Position numbers and translations under genes: made by a program
Notes under the pieces: generated by a model
What the model saw: the letters and a program-made list of their open reading frames with translations, nothing else
Databases searched by the model: none
Told to the model about the DNA's origin: nothing
Origin: Streptomyces shenzhenensis
Lineage (GTDB): Bacteria > Actinomycetota > Actinomycetes > Streptomycetales > Streptomycetaceae
Direction of reading: 5' to 3'
DNA: 62,674 nt
Assembly: GCF_021462265.1 (NCBI RefSeq)
Contig: NZ_JAJONF010000054.1
Span: forward strand, 1-62,674
Shown here: positions 17,581 through 26,352 of the stretch, in pieces
How positions within the stretch are numbered: the first letter of the stretch is position 1
Layout: every line of letters begins with the position of its first letter

Positions 17581-18231
17581 ATGACTCCGGCCCCTGGGAT
17601 TGATGGGGTAGAGGACGTGCAACCCCGTATTCCCCGCCAGCCCGCCCAGGACCAGGGCGGTATCCACGCGGACGACGATGCCTGGCTCGGTGCCGAGCTG
17701 GCAGCGGTGGTCGCCGGTGCCCGCCGCCGGGCCGTAAGGGACGGGGACCGTCAGGTCGACACCGCCCATCTGCTGCACTCGCTGATCGAGTACGACCCCG
17801 AGGTGCGCGCCGCCATCGGTGACCCGCCGCAACTCGCGCGCCTGCTCGGCTACCTCGTGCAGCGCAGCATCGGCTACGGCCTGCGCTGGCAGGGCGGGGT
17901 CGAGGACTCCGGCGCGCTGCCGGCCCTTGGGCAGGGCGGGGGCAGAGCCGAGGGCAGGAGCGAGGGCGCCTGGTCGCCGGTGGCCGCCGCCGCCCTGGAG
18001 TACGCGCGCGTCCGATCCCGGCGCCGCGGCGAGGCCCGTGCCGACGGCATCGACCTGCTCGCGGGCCTGGTCCTCGACCCGGAGTCACGGGCCGTGGAGG
18101 TGCTTGAGCGCGCCGGGGTGGCTGCCCGCGAGCTGGCCGTGCGGATAGACGGCGACGGGGCGGTCGGATCGGCCGGGGCGGCCGGATCGGCCCGGGACGC
18201 GGAGGCGGAGCGTCGCACGTCCAGCCGTTGA
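17581..18231 (+). CDS. Clp N-domain-like protein
   Basis: A 216-residue protein whose centre matches the double-repeat Clp N domain: DTAHLLHSLIEYDPEVRAAI in the first repeat and AALEYARVRSRRRGEARADG, LLAGLVLDPESRAVEVLERA in the second. No AAA ATPase follows, so it is a free-standing N-domain protein of unknown role, perhaps binding unfolded substrates or other Clp parts. The start is uncertain: ATG at 17581 has a poor ribosome site, while GTG at 17539 and 17617 are also in frame. A strong AAGGAGGAG lies at 17516 but no start codon is well spaced from it. Confidence 0.65.
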   Translation: MTPAPGIDGVEDVQPRIPRQPAQDQGGIHADDDAWLGAELAAVVAGARRRAVRDGDRQVDTAHLLHSLIEYDPEVRAAIGDPPQLARLLGYLVQRSIGYGLRWQGGVEDSGALPALGQGGGRAEGRSEGAWSPVAAAALEYARVRSRRRGEARADGIDLLAGLVLDPESRAVEVLERAGVAARELAVRIDGDGAVGSAGAAGSARDAEAERRTSSR

Positions 18232-18241
18232 GACAGGTGCC

Positions 18242-19252
18242 ATGGAGGGTGACGCTCATGTCGCCCGCTGGCATCATGTCCCGGTGCGCACCACTGACAC
18301 CAGCCATGGCAAGGGCCTCGGGCTCTCCCTCGCCCTCGGGTCGGCGCTCGCCTTCGGTGGCTCGGGCGTCGCGGCCAAGCCCCTGATCGAGGCCGGGCTC
18401 GCGCCGCTGCACGTGGTGTGGCTGCGGGTGGCGGCCGCCGCCCTGGTGATGCTTCCGCTCGCCGTCCGCCACCGCGACCTGCCGCGCCGCCGGCCCGCGC
18501 TGCTCGCCGGGTTCGGACTGCTGGCCGTGGCAGGCGTCCAGGCCTGCTACTTCGCCGCGATCTCCCGGATACCGGTGGGAGTGGCGCTGCTCGTGGAGTA
18601 CCTCGCTCCCGCCCTCGTGCTCGGCTGGGTCCGGTTCGTGCAGCGGCGGCCGGTCACCCGCGCCGCCGCGCTCGGTGTCGTTCTCGCGGCGGGCGGCCTC
18701 GCGTGTGTGGTGGAGGTGTGGTCGGGGCTGCGGTTCGACGCGCTGGGGCTGGTACTGGCACTGGGGGCGGCATGCTGCCAGGTGGGGTACTTCGTGCTCG
18801 CCGACCACGGTGGGGGCGAGGGGGCGGATCCGCTGGGAGTGATCGCGTACGGGCTGCTGGTCGGGGCCGTCCTGCTGACCGTGGTCGCCCGGCCGTGGGA
18901 GATGGACTGGTCGGTGCTGGGCGGCTCGGCGCGGATGAACGGGGCGGCCGTGCCGGCGGCGGTCCTGCTGGGATGGATCGTGCTGGTCGCGACGGTCGTC
19001 GCGTACGTCACGGGTGTGATGTCGGTACGGCGGTTGTCCCCGCAGGTGGCGGGGGTGGTGGCCTGTCTGGAGGCGGTGGTGGCGACCGTGCTGGCGTGGG
19101 TGCTGCTGGGGGAGCGGCTGGGTGCGCCGCAGGTGGTGGGCGGGGTCGTGGTACTGGCCGGGGCGTTCATCGCACAGTCCTCTGCGCCTGCCAAGGGCTC
19201 CGCCGAGCCCTTGGCGCGTGGCGAGGGTGTGGTGCGGGAGCCGGCCGTCTGA
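18242..19252 (+). CDS. EamA/DMT-family exporter
   Basis: A ten-helix drug/metabolite transporter, 336 residues. The two EamA repeats can be seen, the first beginning LGLSLALGSALAFGGSGVAA and ending near LACVVEVW, the second with GWIVLVATVVAYVTGVMSVR and VLAWVLLGERLGAPQVVG. Members export amino acids or metabolites in exchange for protons. The GTG at 18284, starting VRTTDTSHG, is an alternative start that removes 14 residues. The gene starts 10 bases after the Clp-N gene and could be cotranscribed with it. Confidence 0.85.
   Translation: MEGDAHVARWHHVPVRTTDTSHGKGLGLSLALGSALAFGGSGVAAKPLIEAGLAPLHVVWLRVAAAALVMLPLAVRHRDLPRRRPALLAGFGLLAVAGVQACYFAAISRIPVGVALLVEYLAPALVLGWVRFVQRRPVTRAAALGVVLAAGGLACVVEVWSGLRFDALGLVLALGAACCQVGYFVLADHGGGEGADPLGVIAYGLLVGAVLLTVVARPWEMDWSVLGGSARMNGAAVPAAVLLGWIVLVATVVAYVTGVMSVRRLSPQVAGVVACLEAVVATVLAWVLLGERLGAPQVVGGVVVLAGAFIAQSSAPAKGSAEPLARGEGVVREPAV
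19190..19215 (+). terminator. Perfect hairpin inside the 3' end of the exporter gene
   Basis: GCCAAGGGCTC (19190-19200), CGCC, GAGCCCTTGGC (19205-19215) is a perfect 11-bp stem within the last codons of the EamA gene, 38 bases before its stop. It could slow or end transcription, or fold the mRNA end. Confidence 0.5.
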
Positions 19253-19296
19253 GCGCTGTCGGCCGCCGGCCGGTGCTGGCGGGTCGCGCCCGCGCG

Positions 19297-19325
19297 GCGG
19301 GGCCGCACATCAGATGCGGTCCCGC
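19297..19325. terminator. Bidirectional terminator between convergent genes
   Basis: GCGGGGCCGCA (19297-19307) and TGCGGTCCCGC (19315-19325) pair over 11 positions with one G-U and a 7-base loop, between the EamA and flavoprotein genes. Confidence 0.75.
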
Positions 19326-19346
19326 GCCCCCGAGGGGGCATGCGCG

Positions 19347-20045
19347 TCAGCGGGTCTTCAAGTACTGCGGCACCCGAACGTCCGCGGCCAGGTCCCCGTT
19401 CGCGATCGGCGCGTCGTGCCCCTTCCGCAGCGGCAGCACACCCGCCCAGTAGGGCAGGTCCAGGTCCTCCGGCTCGTCGTTCGCGTCGCCCGTGCGGGTC
19501 TTGGCGGAGACCTCCTTCAGGTCGAGCCGGATCACCGCGGTCGCGGCCAGCTCCTTCTTGTCGGCGGGGCGGGAGTCGGCCGCCCGGCCCGGCACCACGT
19601 GGTCGACCAGGGCGTCCAGCGCGCGGCGCTTCTCCTCGGGGTCGGTGACCTGGTGGGCGATGCCGTGCACCACCACGGAGCGGTAGTTGACCGAGTGGTG
19701 GAAGGCCGAGCGGGCCAGCACGAGGCCGTCGACATGGGTGACCGTCACGCACACCGCGAGTCCGGGGTCGGCCTGGCCGGTCATGCGCAGCGGACGGGAG
19801 CCCGTCGAGCCGTGCAGGTACAGGACCTCGCCGACCCGGCCGTACAGCGTCGGCAGCACCACCGGCGCGCCGTCGCGGACGAAGCCGAGGTGGCAGAGGT
19901 AGCCCTCGTCGAGGATGGCGTGCACCAGTTCCCTGTCGTACGACGCCCGCTCGGCGGAGCGGGTGGGAACGGTGCGGTCGGTCTTGGCGTAGGCGGCGGG
20001 CCGTGCGGGCTGGGCCGGCACTGTCCCCTGCGCGGCTGTCTCCAT
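19347..20045 (-). CDS. Pyridoxamine 5'-phosphate oxidase-like FMN-binding protein
   Basis: A 232-residue split-barrel flavoprotein-fold protein. Seen are ILDEGYLCHLGFVRDGAPVV, TLYGRVGEVLYLHGSTGSRP, and SVNYRSVVVHGIAHQV, the strands that hold FMN in this family. Members oxidise or reduce diverse substrates, some with F420. It is divergent from a MocR/PdxR-type regulator across 36 bases that contain a perfect palindrome, so a role in pyridoxal-phosphate supply or detoxification under that regulator is likely, though inferred. Confidence 0.85.
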   Translation of the reverse strand: METAAQGTVPAQPARPAAYAKTDRTVPTRSAERASYDRELVHAILDEGYLCHLGFVRDGAPVVLPTLYGRVGEVLYLHGSTGSRPLRMTGQADPGLAVCVTVTHVDGLVLARSAFHHSVNYRSVVVHGIAHQVTDPEEKRRALDALVDHVVPGRAADSRPADKKELAATAVIRLDLKEVSAKTRTGDANDEPEDLDLPYWAGVLPLRKGHDAPIANGDLAADVRVPQYLKTR

Positions 20046-20074
20046 TGCGCTCCCTCATTGCACTAGTGCATAAT
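20045..20074 (+). promoter_or_regulatory. MocR promoter with palindromic operator, probably leaderless
   Basis: TTGCGC (20045-20050) and CATAAT (20069-20074) are 18 bases apart. Between them lies TGCACTAGTGCA (20059-20070), a perfect 12-bp palindrome, in the 36-base space shared with the divergent flavoprotein gene. The GTG start at 20082 is only 7 bases after the -10 box, so the transcript would begin at or next to the start codon. Confidence 0.7.
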
Positions 20075-20081
20075 AGGTTTT

Positions 20082-21416
20082 GTGCTAGGAGAATATCCGA
20101 TCGAAGGGCGCGGCGCAGCGGAGATCGCGGCCAGCGTCGAACGCGCGGTGGGCTCCGGAGGGCTGGAGCCGGGGCAACTGCTGCCCCCCATGCGGGAGCT
20201 GGCGACCAGGCTCGGGGTGAATCCCAATACGGTCGCGGCCGCCTACCGCACCCTGCGCGAGCGCGGGGTCATCGAGACCGCCGGCCGGCGAGGCAGCCGT
20301 GTCCGGCCGAAACCGGCCACCACCGGGCGGGACCAGCTCCCCGTCGACGTCCCGCCCGGGGTGCGCGACCTGTCCTCCGGCAACCCCGACCCCGCCCTGC
20401 TCCCCGCCCTCGCACCGGCCCTGGCGGTGGTGGCGGCCGAGTGCGACCGGGCGCCGGTCCTCTACGGCGCCGACTCGGTCGAGCCGGCCCTGGAGCGGAT
20501 GGCACGCGCCGAACTGGCCGCCGACGGCGTGCCCGACGGACCGCTCACCGTCACCTCCGGCTCTCTGGACGCCGCCGAACGCGTCCTGCTGGCCCACCTC
20601 AGGCCCGGCGACGCGGTCGCCGTCGAGGACCCCGGCTGGGGCCGCACCCTCGACCTGATCCCGGCGCTGGGGCTGCGTGCGGTCCCGGTGGCCGTCGACG
20701 ACGAGGGGCCGCGTGCCGACGCCCTGCGCCGGGCCCTGGAGTCCGGCGCGCGCGCCCTGATCGTCACGGCCCGGGCGCACAACCCCACCGGCGCCGCGGT
20801 GAGCGCCGCACGCGCGCGTGCCCTGCGGTCCGTCCTGCGCGCCCACCCGCACACCCTGCTGGTCGAGGACGACCACGGCCACGGCATCGTCGACATCCCG
20901 CTGCATCCCCTGGCGGGCGTCACTCGGCACTGGGCCTTCGTCCGCTCGGTCGCCAAGGCCTACGGCCCCGACCTGCGCCTGGCCACCCTGACCGGTGACG
21001 AGGTCACGGTCGACCGGGTGCGCGGGCGGCAGCGCCTGGGCCCGGGCTGGGTGAGCCGGCTGCTGCAGCGCACCGTGGTCCGGATGTGGGCCGACGGCGC
21101 GGTGAACGGCCCGGCGGTGGCGGCGGCGTACCGGGCCCGCCGTGAACTCCTCCTCGACGCGCTCGCCGACCACGGCGTCGCGGCCCACGGCCGCAGCGGC
21201 ATGAACCTGTGGGTCCCGGTCCCGGACGAGACGGGCACGGTGTCCCGGCTGCTCCACCAGGGCTGGGCGGTGGCCCCGGGCGCCCGGTACCGCCTGGCGA
21301 CCCCGCCGGGCATCCGCATCACCGTCTCGACGCTGACGCCGGAAGAGGCCGGCCCCCTGGCGGCGGCGGTGTCGGCGGCGGTGACACCCCCGAAGGGCGG
21401 CCGGATCCAGGCCTAG
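20082..21416 (+). CDS. MocR-family (GntR/aminotransferase) regulator, PdxR-like
   Basis: A 444-residue fusion of a GntR winged helix (about residues 8-75, with LPPMRELATRLGVNPNTVAA) to a fold-type I aminotransferase domain. The PLP lysine is K292 in SVAKAYGPDLRL, and the substrate region reads ARAHNPTGAAV. MocR proteins use PLP as a sensor; PdxR-type members activate pyridoxal-phosphate genes and repress themselves. The palindrome over its own promoter and the divergent PNPOx-like gene fit that. GTG at 20082 is probably read from a leaderless transcript. Confidence 0.9.
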   Translation: MLGEYPIEGRGAAEIAASVERAVGSGGLEPGQLLPPMRELATRLGVNPNTVAAAYRTLRERGVIETAGRRGSRVRPKPATTGRDQLPVDVPPGVRDLSSGNPDPALLPALAPALAVVAAECDRAPVLYGADSVEPALERMARAELAADGVPDGPLTVTSGSLDAAERVLLAHLRPGDAVAVEDPGWGRTLDLIPALGLRAVPVAVDDEGPRADALRRALESGARALIVTARAHNPTGAAVSAARARALRSVLRAHPHTLLVEDDHGHGIVDIPLHPLAGVTRHWAFVRSVAKAYGPDLRLATLTGDEVTVDRVRGRQRLGPGWVSRLLQRTVVRMWADGAVNGPAVAAAYRARRELLLDALADHGVAAHGRSGMNLWVPVPDETGTVSRLLHQGWAVAPGARYRLATPPGIRITVSTLTPEEAGPLAAAVSAAVTPPKGGRIQA

Positions 21417-21430
21417 CGCACGCGGGGGCC

Positions 21431-22386
21431 TCAGGCGCGGCCGGCGCCCTCGCGGGGGCGTCGTCTCACCTGGGTGAGGGCCGCTCCCGCGAGCACGATC
21501 ACCGCTCCCACCGGGGTGCTCCACCGCAGCGACTCGCCCAGCACCGCGACCCCCGCCGCGGCGGCGATGACCGGGATGAAGTACGTGACCATCTGCGCGG
21601 TGGTCGGCCCCACCTCCGCCACCAGCCCGTACTGGACGAGCACCGCGAGCCCCGTCCCCAGCACGCCCAGCGCGGCGACCGCCAGCAGCGGAAGCAGGGC
21701 GAAGTGCGCCGGGAGGGACGTGAACAGCGGTGTCACCACGGCCAGTTGCACAGTCGCGAGCAACAGTTGCGCCCCGGTCATCGCCAGATGGGAGTCACCC
21801 GTCCCGGCCAGCGTCCGCCGGACGTAGATCCAGCCCACCGGGTAGCTCAGCGAGGCCAGCAGCGCCATCGCGGTCCCCGTGACGTCCAGGCCGTGGAACC
21901 CCTGCCAGGCGCCCAGCACCGTCAGCACACCGATGAACCCCAGGCCCAGACCGGCGAAGCGGACCCGGGTCGGCCGGTCCTCCGACAGGCCCACAGCGAC
22001 AGCACCATCCCCCACAGCGGTGAGGTCGCGTTGCAGATCCCGGCCAGCGTGGACGGGATGGTCAGCTCCGCGTAGGCGAAGAGGGAGAACGGCAGCGCGT
22101 TGAGCAGGAACGCGGCGACCGCCAGATGCCCCCAGGTGCGGGTCCCGCGCGGCAGCCGCTGCCGCTTCACGGCCATCGCCGCCGCCAGGACCGCGGTACC
22201 GAACACCAGCCGGCCCAGGGTGACCTGGAAGGGCGCGTAGGCCTGCGTCCCCACCTTGATGAAGAGGAAGCTGAAACCCCAGATCAGCGCTAGGGCGCCG
22301 AAGCGCAGGCGCCAGTCGAGGCGGGGGCGGGAAGGGCCGGCGGCAAGCGCCGGCTCGCTGGTCGCGGGGGTGGTCACGGTGCTCAT
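21431..22386 (-). pseudogene. EamA-family exporter split by a single-base frameshift
   Basis: The first half reads from ATG 22386 (MSTVTTPATSEP; LIWGFSFLFIKVG) to LWGMVLSLWA. The second half continues one frame over with LSEDRPTRVRFAGLGLGFIG down to VIVLAGAALTQVRRRP. The change lies at 21988-21992 in a GGCCC run; one extra G-C pair there would restore a ten-helix DMT transporter of about 318 residues. It is either a real inactivating deletion or a sequencing error in a homopolymer. The divergent LysR gene starts 75 bases away, the usual arrangement for a regulated exporter. Confidence 0.85.
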
Positions 22387-22460
22387 GACCTCCACCCTGC
22401 GGGAGCCGACGTCTTAGCACAATCGAGAATTCCCGCCCGGTATATCTTAGGATCGCTTAC

Positions 22461-23363
22461 ATGTTGAACCTGGAGCGCCTGCGCACCCTGGACGCCCTCG
22501 CCCGGCACGGCTCGGTCAGCGGCGCCGCCGAGGCCCTGCACGTCACGACGTCGGCGGTGTCACAGCAGATGGGCAAGCTGGAGCGCGAGGTGGACCAGCA
22601 GCTCCTGGCGAAGAACGGCCGGGGCATCCGGCTCACCGACGCCGGCCGGCTGCTCGCCGAGCACGCGGCCCGGATCCTCTCCCAGGTCGAGCTGGCCCAG
22701 TCCGACCTGGAGGCGCACCGCGGCCAGGTCGTCGGCGAGCTCCGGCTGTCCGCGTTCCCGACGGCCGCCCGCGGCCTGTTCCCGACCGCGCTGGCCGCCC
22801 TGCGCGCCCGGCACCCGGCGCTGCGCGTCCGCTCCAGCGAGCTGGAACCGGAGAACGGCATCGCCGGCGTCGTCCGCGGCGACCTCGATCTCGCGGTCGT
22901 CCTGGACTGGTACAACAAGCCGATGCCCGTACCCGACGGGCTGGTCAAGGCACCCCTGCTGGACGACCCCGCCGAGGTGGCGCTGCCGACCGGGCACCGG
23001 CTCGCCGACCGCGACGAGGTGGACCTGGGGGAGTTCGCCGAGGACGAGTGGATCACCTGGGGCGAGGGCGAGTTCTGCCACGAATGGCTGATGTTCACGC
23101 TGCGCTCGCGCGGCATCGAGCCCATCGTCGGACACCGCGCGGCCGAGACACACACCCAACTCAACCTGGTAGCGGCCGGGTTGGGCGTCTGCATCGCCCC
23201 GGTGCTGGGCCGTCACCCGGTGCCGGAGGGTGTGGTCATGGTGCCGCTGAAGCAGCGGGTGCGCCGCCACGTGTACGTCGTCTGGCGGGCCGACGCCGAC
23301 CGCCGCCCCTCGATCCGGGCAGCGGTGCAGGCCCTGCGCGGCGCGGCCGCGGCGATCGCCTGA
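22461..23363 (+). CDS. LysR-family transcriptional regulator
   Basis: A 300-residue regulator with the N-terminal winged helix LNLERLRTLDALARHGSVSG, AAEALHVTTSAVSQQMGKLE, and a periplasmic-binding-type effector domain from about residue 90. It is divergent from the frameshifted EamA exporter, which is its probable target. TAGGAT at 22448-22453 ends 7 bases before the ATG, which suggests a leaderless transcript, but no good -35 box is seen. Confidence 0.9.
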   Translation: MLNLERLRTLDALARHGSVSGAAEALHVTTSAVSQQMGKLEREVDQQLLAKNGRGIRLTDAGRLLAEHAARILSQVELAQSDLEAHRGQVVGELRLSAFPTAARGLFPTALAALRARHPALRVRSSELEPENGIAGVVRGDLDLAVVLDWYNKPMPVPDGLVKAPLLDDPAEVALPTGHRLADRDEVDLGEFAEDEWITWGEGEFCHEWLMFTLRSRGIEPIVGHRAAETHTQLNLVAAGLGVCIAPVLGRHPVPEGVVMVPLKQRVRRHVYVVWRADADRRPSIRAAVQALRGAAAAIA

Positions 23364-23369
23364 ACTTCC

Positions 23370-23837
23370 CTACGCCGAGCCCAGCTTGCGGAAGTCCCAG
23401 GAGGCGATCTTGGTCGGGGTGAGCCGCGCCCAGGCATGCCGGCCGTCGTGCGGCATCTCGTCCAGGCCGAAGTTCTTGCGGGCGAACACCGTCTCGATGT
23501 AGTCGAGTTCGGCGACCAGCTCACCGGTGCGCGGAACCTCGCCCACGAACTCGACGGTCCCTCTCAGCTCGACGCCACGCAACTGGTCGTACTCCTCACC
23601 GGAGTCGACCACGACCGCCACGCGCGGGTCGCGGCTGAGGTCCTTCCAGCGCTGGCTGCGCACCACCGAGTAGAGCCACAGGGACGTTCCGTCCCAGGCG
23701 AACCACAGGGCGCTCACGTGCGGAGCGCCGGACGCCGAGACGGTCGCGACCCGGCAGGTGCGCTGTGTGGTGAGGAAATCGTCCAGCTCACCGGGTGTCA
23801 TCATGATCTTGCGGCCCCGGCGCTGAGTGACGGTCAT
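23370..23837 (-). CDS. PPOX-class F420/FMN-dependent oxidoreductase-like protein
   Basis: A 155-residue split-barrel protein. LDDFLTTQRTCRVATVSASG, PHVSALWFAWDGTSLWLYS, and RWKDLSRDPRVAVVVDSGEE are the cofactor-binding strands of the TIGR03618-type PPOX family, many of which use F420 in actinobacteria. ATG 23837 follows a GAGGGGG ribosome site. It is convergent with the LysR gene and divergent from the isochorismatase-like gene, 81 bases away. Confidence 0.85.
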   Translation of the reverse strand: MTVTQRRGRKIMMTPGELDDFLTTQRTCRVATVSASGAPHVSALWFAWDGTSLWLYSVVRSQRWKDLSRDPRVAVVVDSGEEYDQLRGVELRGTVEFVGEVPRTGELVAELDYIETVFARKNFGLDEMPHDGRHAWARLTPTKIASWDFRKLGSA

Positions 23838-23918
23838 GCGGCCCCCTCTTGTCTTCTTCCGTTCCCGCGCGATGGCGGTTAGTGTCACCCGCCCCGTACC
23901 AAGGTGGAAGGGGGCGTC

Positions 23919-24566
23919 ATGCCGTCGTCGCACGAACGGCTCGCGGAACTCCTCGACCCGGCGAGCACCGTGCTGCTGACCGTCGAGTGCCAGCAGGGCG
24001 TGGTGGGCCCGCAGAGCGCGCTGCCCGAACTCGCCCGCGAGGCACGGGCATCGGGCGCTCTCGACAACATCGCCCGGCTGGTCGCCGCCGCGCATGACAC
24101 CGGTGTCCAGGTGATCCACGCGATCGCGGAACGCCGCCCGGACGGCCGCGGCGCGAACCGCAACGCCCGCCTGTTCCGCGCCGCCGAACGGCTGCCCGTC
24201 CAGCAGCTCCCCGGCACCACGGCGGTCCGCGTCGCGCCCCCCATCGAGGTCGCGGACGAGGACCTCGTCGTACGACGGCTGCACGGCCTGTCGCCGATCC
24301 AGGGCACCGACGTCGACCCGCTGCTGCGCAACCTCGGCTGCCGCACCCTGATCGTCACCGGCGTCTCGGCCAACGTGGCCATACCGAACGCGGTGTTCGA
24401 CGCGGTCAACCGGGGGTACACCGCCGTCGTCCCGGCCGACGCCGTCGCGGGGGTGCCCTCCGAGTACACCCCCGCGATGATCCGCAACACCCTCGCGCTG
24501 GTCGCCACGGTCGTGACCACGGACGAGGTGCTCGGCTGCCTCGGACCCCCGCGCCGGCGGTCCTGA
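23919..24566 (+). CDS. Isochorismatase-like protein without the catalytic cysteine
   Basis: A 215-residue isochorismatase-fold protein (LLTVECQQGVVG, VQVIHAIAERRPDGRGANRN, LIVTGVSANVAIPNAVFDAV). The usual first motif D-x-Q reads E-C-Q, and the position of the catalytic cysteine (TGVATDVCV in amidase-type members) is SANVAI, so no cysteine is present. True isochorismatases such as EntB also lack it, but they keep the aspartate. The enzyme may therefore act on a vinyl-ether substrate, or be inactive. ATG 23919 is preferred over the GTG at 23904 because AAGGGGG precedes it. Confidence 0.8.
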   Translation: MPSSHERLAELLDPASTVLLTVECQQGVVGPQSALPELAREARASGALDNIARLVAAAHDTGVQVIHAIAERRPDGRGANRNARLFRAAERLPVQQLPGTTAVRVAPPIEVADEDLVVRRLHGLSPIQGTDVDPLLRNLGCRTLIVTGVSANVAIPNAVFDAVNRGYTAVVPADAVAGVPSEYTPAMIRNTLALVATVVTTDEVLGCLGPPRRRS

Positions 24567-24569
24567 GGC

Positions 24570-25049
24570 TCAGGCCAGCGAGATCTGGTCGCCGGAGACC
24601 GTGATGTCGGCCGCCGTCAGACCCGTGGTCGCCGGGCCATGCTTCACGCTGCCGTCCGCGATGGCGAACTTGCTGCCGTGGCAGGGACAGACGATCTCGC
24701 CGTTGGCGATGCTGGTCACCGCGCAGCCGGCGTGCGGGCACTTCGTCGAGAACGCCTTGAACGTGCCCGACGCCGGCTGGGTGACGACCACCGCCTGGTC
24801 CTTGTAGATCGTGCCGCCGCCCTCGGGGATGTCCGTGGTCTTGGCGAGCGCGGTGCCGCCGGCCGAGCCGTTGCTGTTCTGCGTGGTGGAGCCACCGCCC
24901 GCGTTGCCGTTCGTGGTGGTCGTGCCCGACGAGTCGTCGTCGGACGATCCGCAGGCGGTCAGCGCGGCGGCGAGCCCCGCCGCTCCGGCCGCCACCATGA
25001 CGGTACGGCGAGCCGGACTGGCCGAGGGGTTGAGCGGTGCGCTGGTCAT
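24570..25049 (-). CDS. Rieske [2Fe-2S] lipoprotein
   Basis: A 159-residue exported iron-sulfur protein. The N terminus has paired arginines (ARRTVMVAAG) and a lipobox LTAC with the cysteine at position 33. A Ser/Thr/Gly/Asn linker follows, then a Rieske domain with CPHAGC (C104, H106) and CPCHGSKF (C121, H124) as cluster ligands. It is probably Tat-exported and lipid-anchored. It is small and stands alone, so its redox partner is unknown. Its 3' end is 3 bp from the end of the convergent isochorismatase-like gene. Confidence 0.9.
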   Translation of the reverse strand: MTSAPLNPSASPARRTVMVAAGAAGLAAALTACGSSDDDSSGTTTTNGNAGGGSTTQNSNGSAGGTALAKTTDIPEGGGTIYKDQAVVVTQPASGTFKAFSTKCPHAGCAVTSIANGEIVCPCHGSKFAIADGSVKHGPATTGLTAADITVSGDQISLA

Positions 25050-25246
25050 GTGAGGGGTTCCCTTCCGCGAAGCGTCTCGTTGATCCGTCCAGGGGTACGG
25101 TCCTCGGGCACCACCTGTTCAGACGGCATCCGATAGTGACCCCCTGAACATGAGGCTGCGGTAAGCAGCGCTGTCGGTTCGCTGTCGGCCTGGACGGCCC
25201 GGCCAGGCCGGTGGCCGGGCCGTCGCAGGACCCCCGGTAACCAGGG

Positions 25247-25341
25247 GTGTTGCTCAAGGAAGTCACCGCGACCCGCTATATCACACCTCGGTGTGAAAAC
25301 GGCTCGTCGCCGGGGCTCGTCGAGTCCGACGACTTGGTGAG
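25247..25341 (+). pseudogene. Duplicated 5' fragment of the HipA-like kinase gene
   Basis: Bases 25247-25341 encode LLKEVTATRYITPRCENGSS and PGLVESDDL, a near copy of the first 30 codons of the kinase gene at 26438. The similarity starts at the start codon and stops abruptly at DD(F), with no upstream similarity. It is a truncated copy lying about 1.2 kb before the complete gene, in the same direction, with an EamA gene between the two. Confidence 0.8.
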
Positions 25342-25395
25342 CTGCCTGGGAACGAAGCCCCGCCCCCGGCCTCAGGCGGCGGCGGGCCACCGGGC

Positions 25396-26211
25396 TCAGC
25401 GCAGCGCGAGGAGCCCGACGGCGAAGGCCGCACAGGTCAGGCCGGCGGCCTGACGGCAGTTCAGGCGTTCCTTGAGGACCACCAGCGCGAGGAGCACGGG
25501 AATCGCGGGATAGAGAGCGGAGAGCACGGTGGCGACGGTCATGAGCTGCTGTCCGGTGGCCTCCAGGTACAGCACGATCGCGAGCGTGCCCAGGGCACCC
25601 GCCGCCACGGTCGCCGCCCATGGGCTTCCCGACAGCCTCCAGCCGGCGCCGTAGGATCCCAGGACCGCGGCGATGACCGCGACGGAGACCACCCGGCTCA
25701 GCGCCACCGGCCACAGGCCGCTGCCCGCGCCCACCTGCGCCATGGCCAGGAACTGCACACCGAAACCCATGCCGGCGACCAGGGCACTGGGCACCCCCGC
25801 GGACACCGATCCACGCTGTCCGCCGTCCGGGTCCGGTGAGCTCTGCGAGACCAGCCACAGCGCCGGAAGGACGGCGGCGATCCCCACCCAGGCGGGGGCG
25901 GCCGGCCGTTCCCCGAGGAAACGCACCCCCACCAGGACCGGAAGGGTCACCGCTCCCACGTCGCTGACCGGGACGACCACGCTCATCGCACCCTGCGACA
26001 TCGCGCGGTACAGGAAAGCCACACCCGCTCCGGTCCCCACCCCCGACATCGCCCCCCACCCGTAGTCCGCGAGCGCGGCGGAACCGGCGTCCAGGAACAG
26101 GGCCAGGAGCAACCCGAGCACGGTGCCGCCCAGTTGGGCGTGGAGTGCCACGGCCAGGCCGTTGCGTCTGCGGGCAAGGGGGAGTTCCCGCCGGCGTTGC
26201 TCGCTCGGCAA
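25396..26211 (-). CDS. EamA-family exporter lacking its first membrane helix
   Basis: A 271-residue DMT-type protein with nine visible helices. The normal first helix is missing: the sequence opens with a charged stretch (MPSEQRRRELPLARRRNG) directly followed by what is normally helix 2 (VALHAQLGGTVLGLLLALFL). The rest, including the second EamA repeat ending LLALVVLKERLNCRQAAG, is intact. The 5' end is probably truncated, since both flanks show rearrangement: a duplicate kinase fragment downstream and a 9-bp inverted repeat (GCGTCTGCG at 26164, CGCAGACGC at 26212) at the apparent break. It may no longer work. Confidence 0.7.
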   Translation of the reverse strand: MPSEQRRRELPLARRRNGLAVALHAQLGGTVLGLLLALFLDAGSAALADYGWGAMSGVGTGAGVAFLYRAMSQGAMSVVVPVSDVGAVTLPVLVGVRFLGERPAAPAWVGIAAVLPALWLVSQSSPDPDGGQRGSVSAGVPSALVAGMGFGVQFLAMAQVGAGSGLWPVALSRVVSVAVIAAVLGSYGAGWRLSGSPWAATVAAGALGTLAIVLYLEATGQQLMTVATVLSALYPAIPVLLALVVLKERLNCRQAAGLTCAAFAVGLLALR

Positions 26212-26352
26212 CGCAGACGCGGTGATTCGGGGTCATCCCGCCGCCAGCCGACGGAGCGAAACCCCGGCAGTGGACGGCGGCCCCGAGGGACGGCCTTCGT
26301 GTGATTCGGGCACTCCTCGCTCGCGATCACCCTCGGTTACTATGCTCATTTC

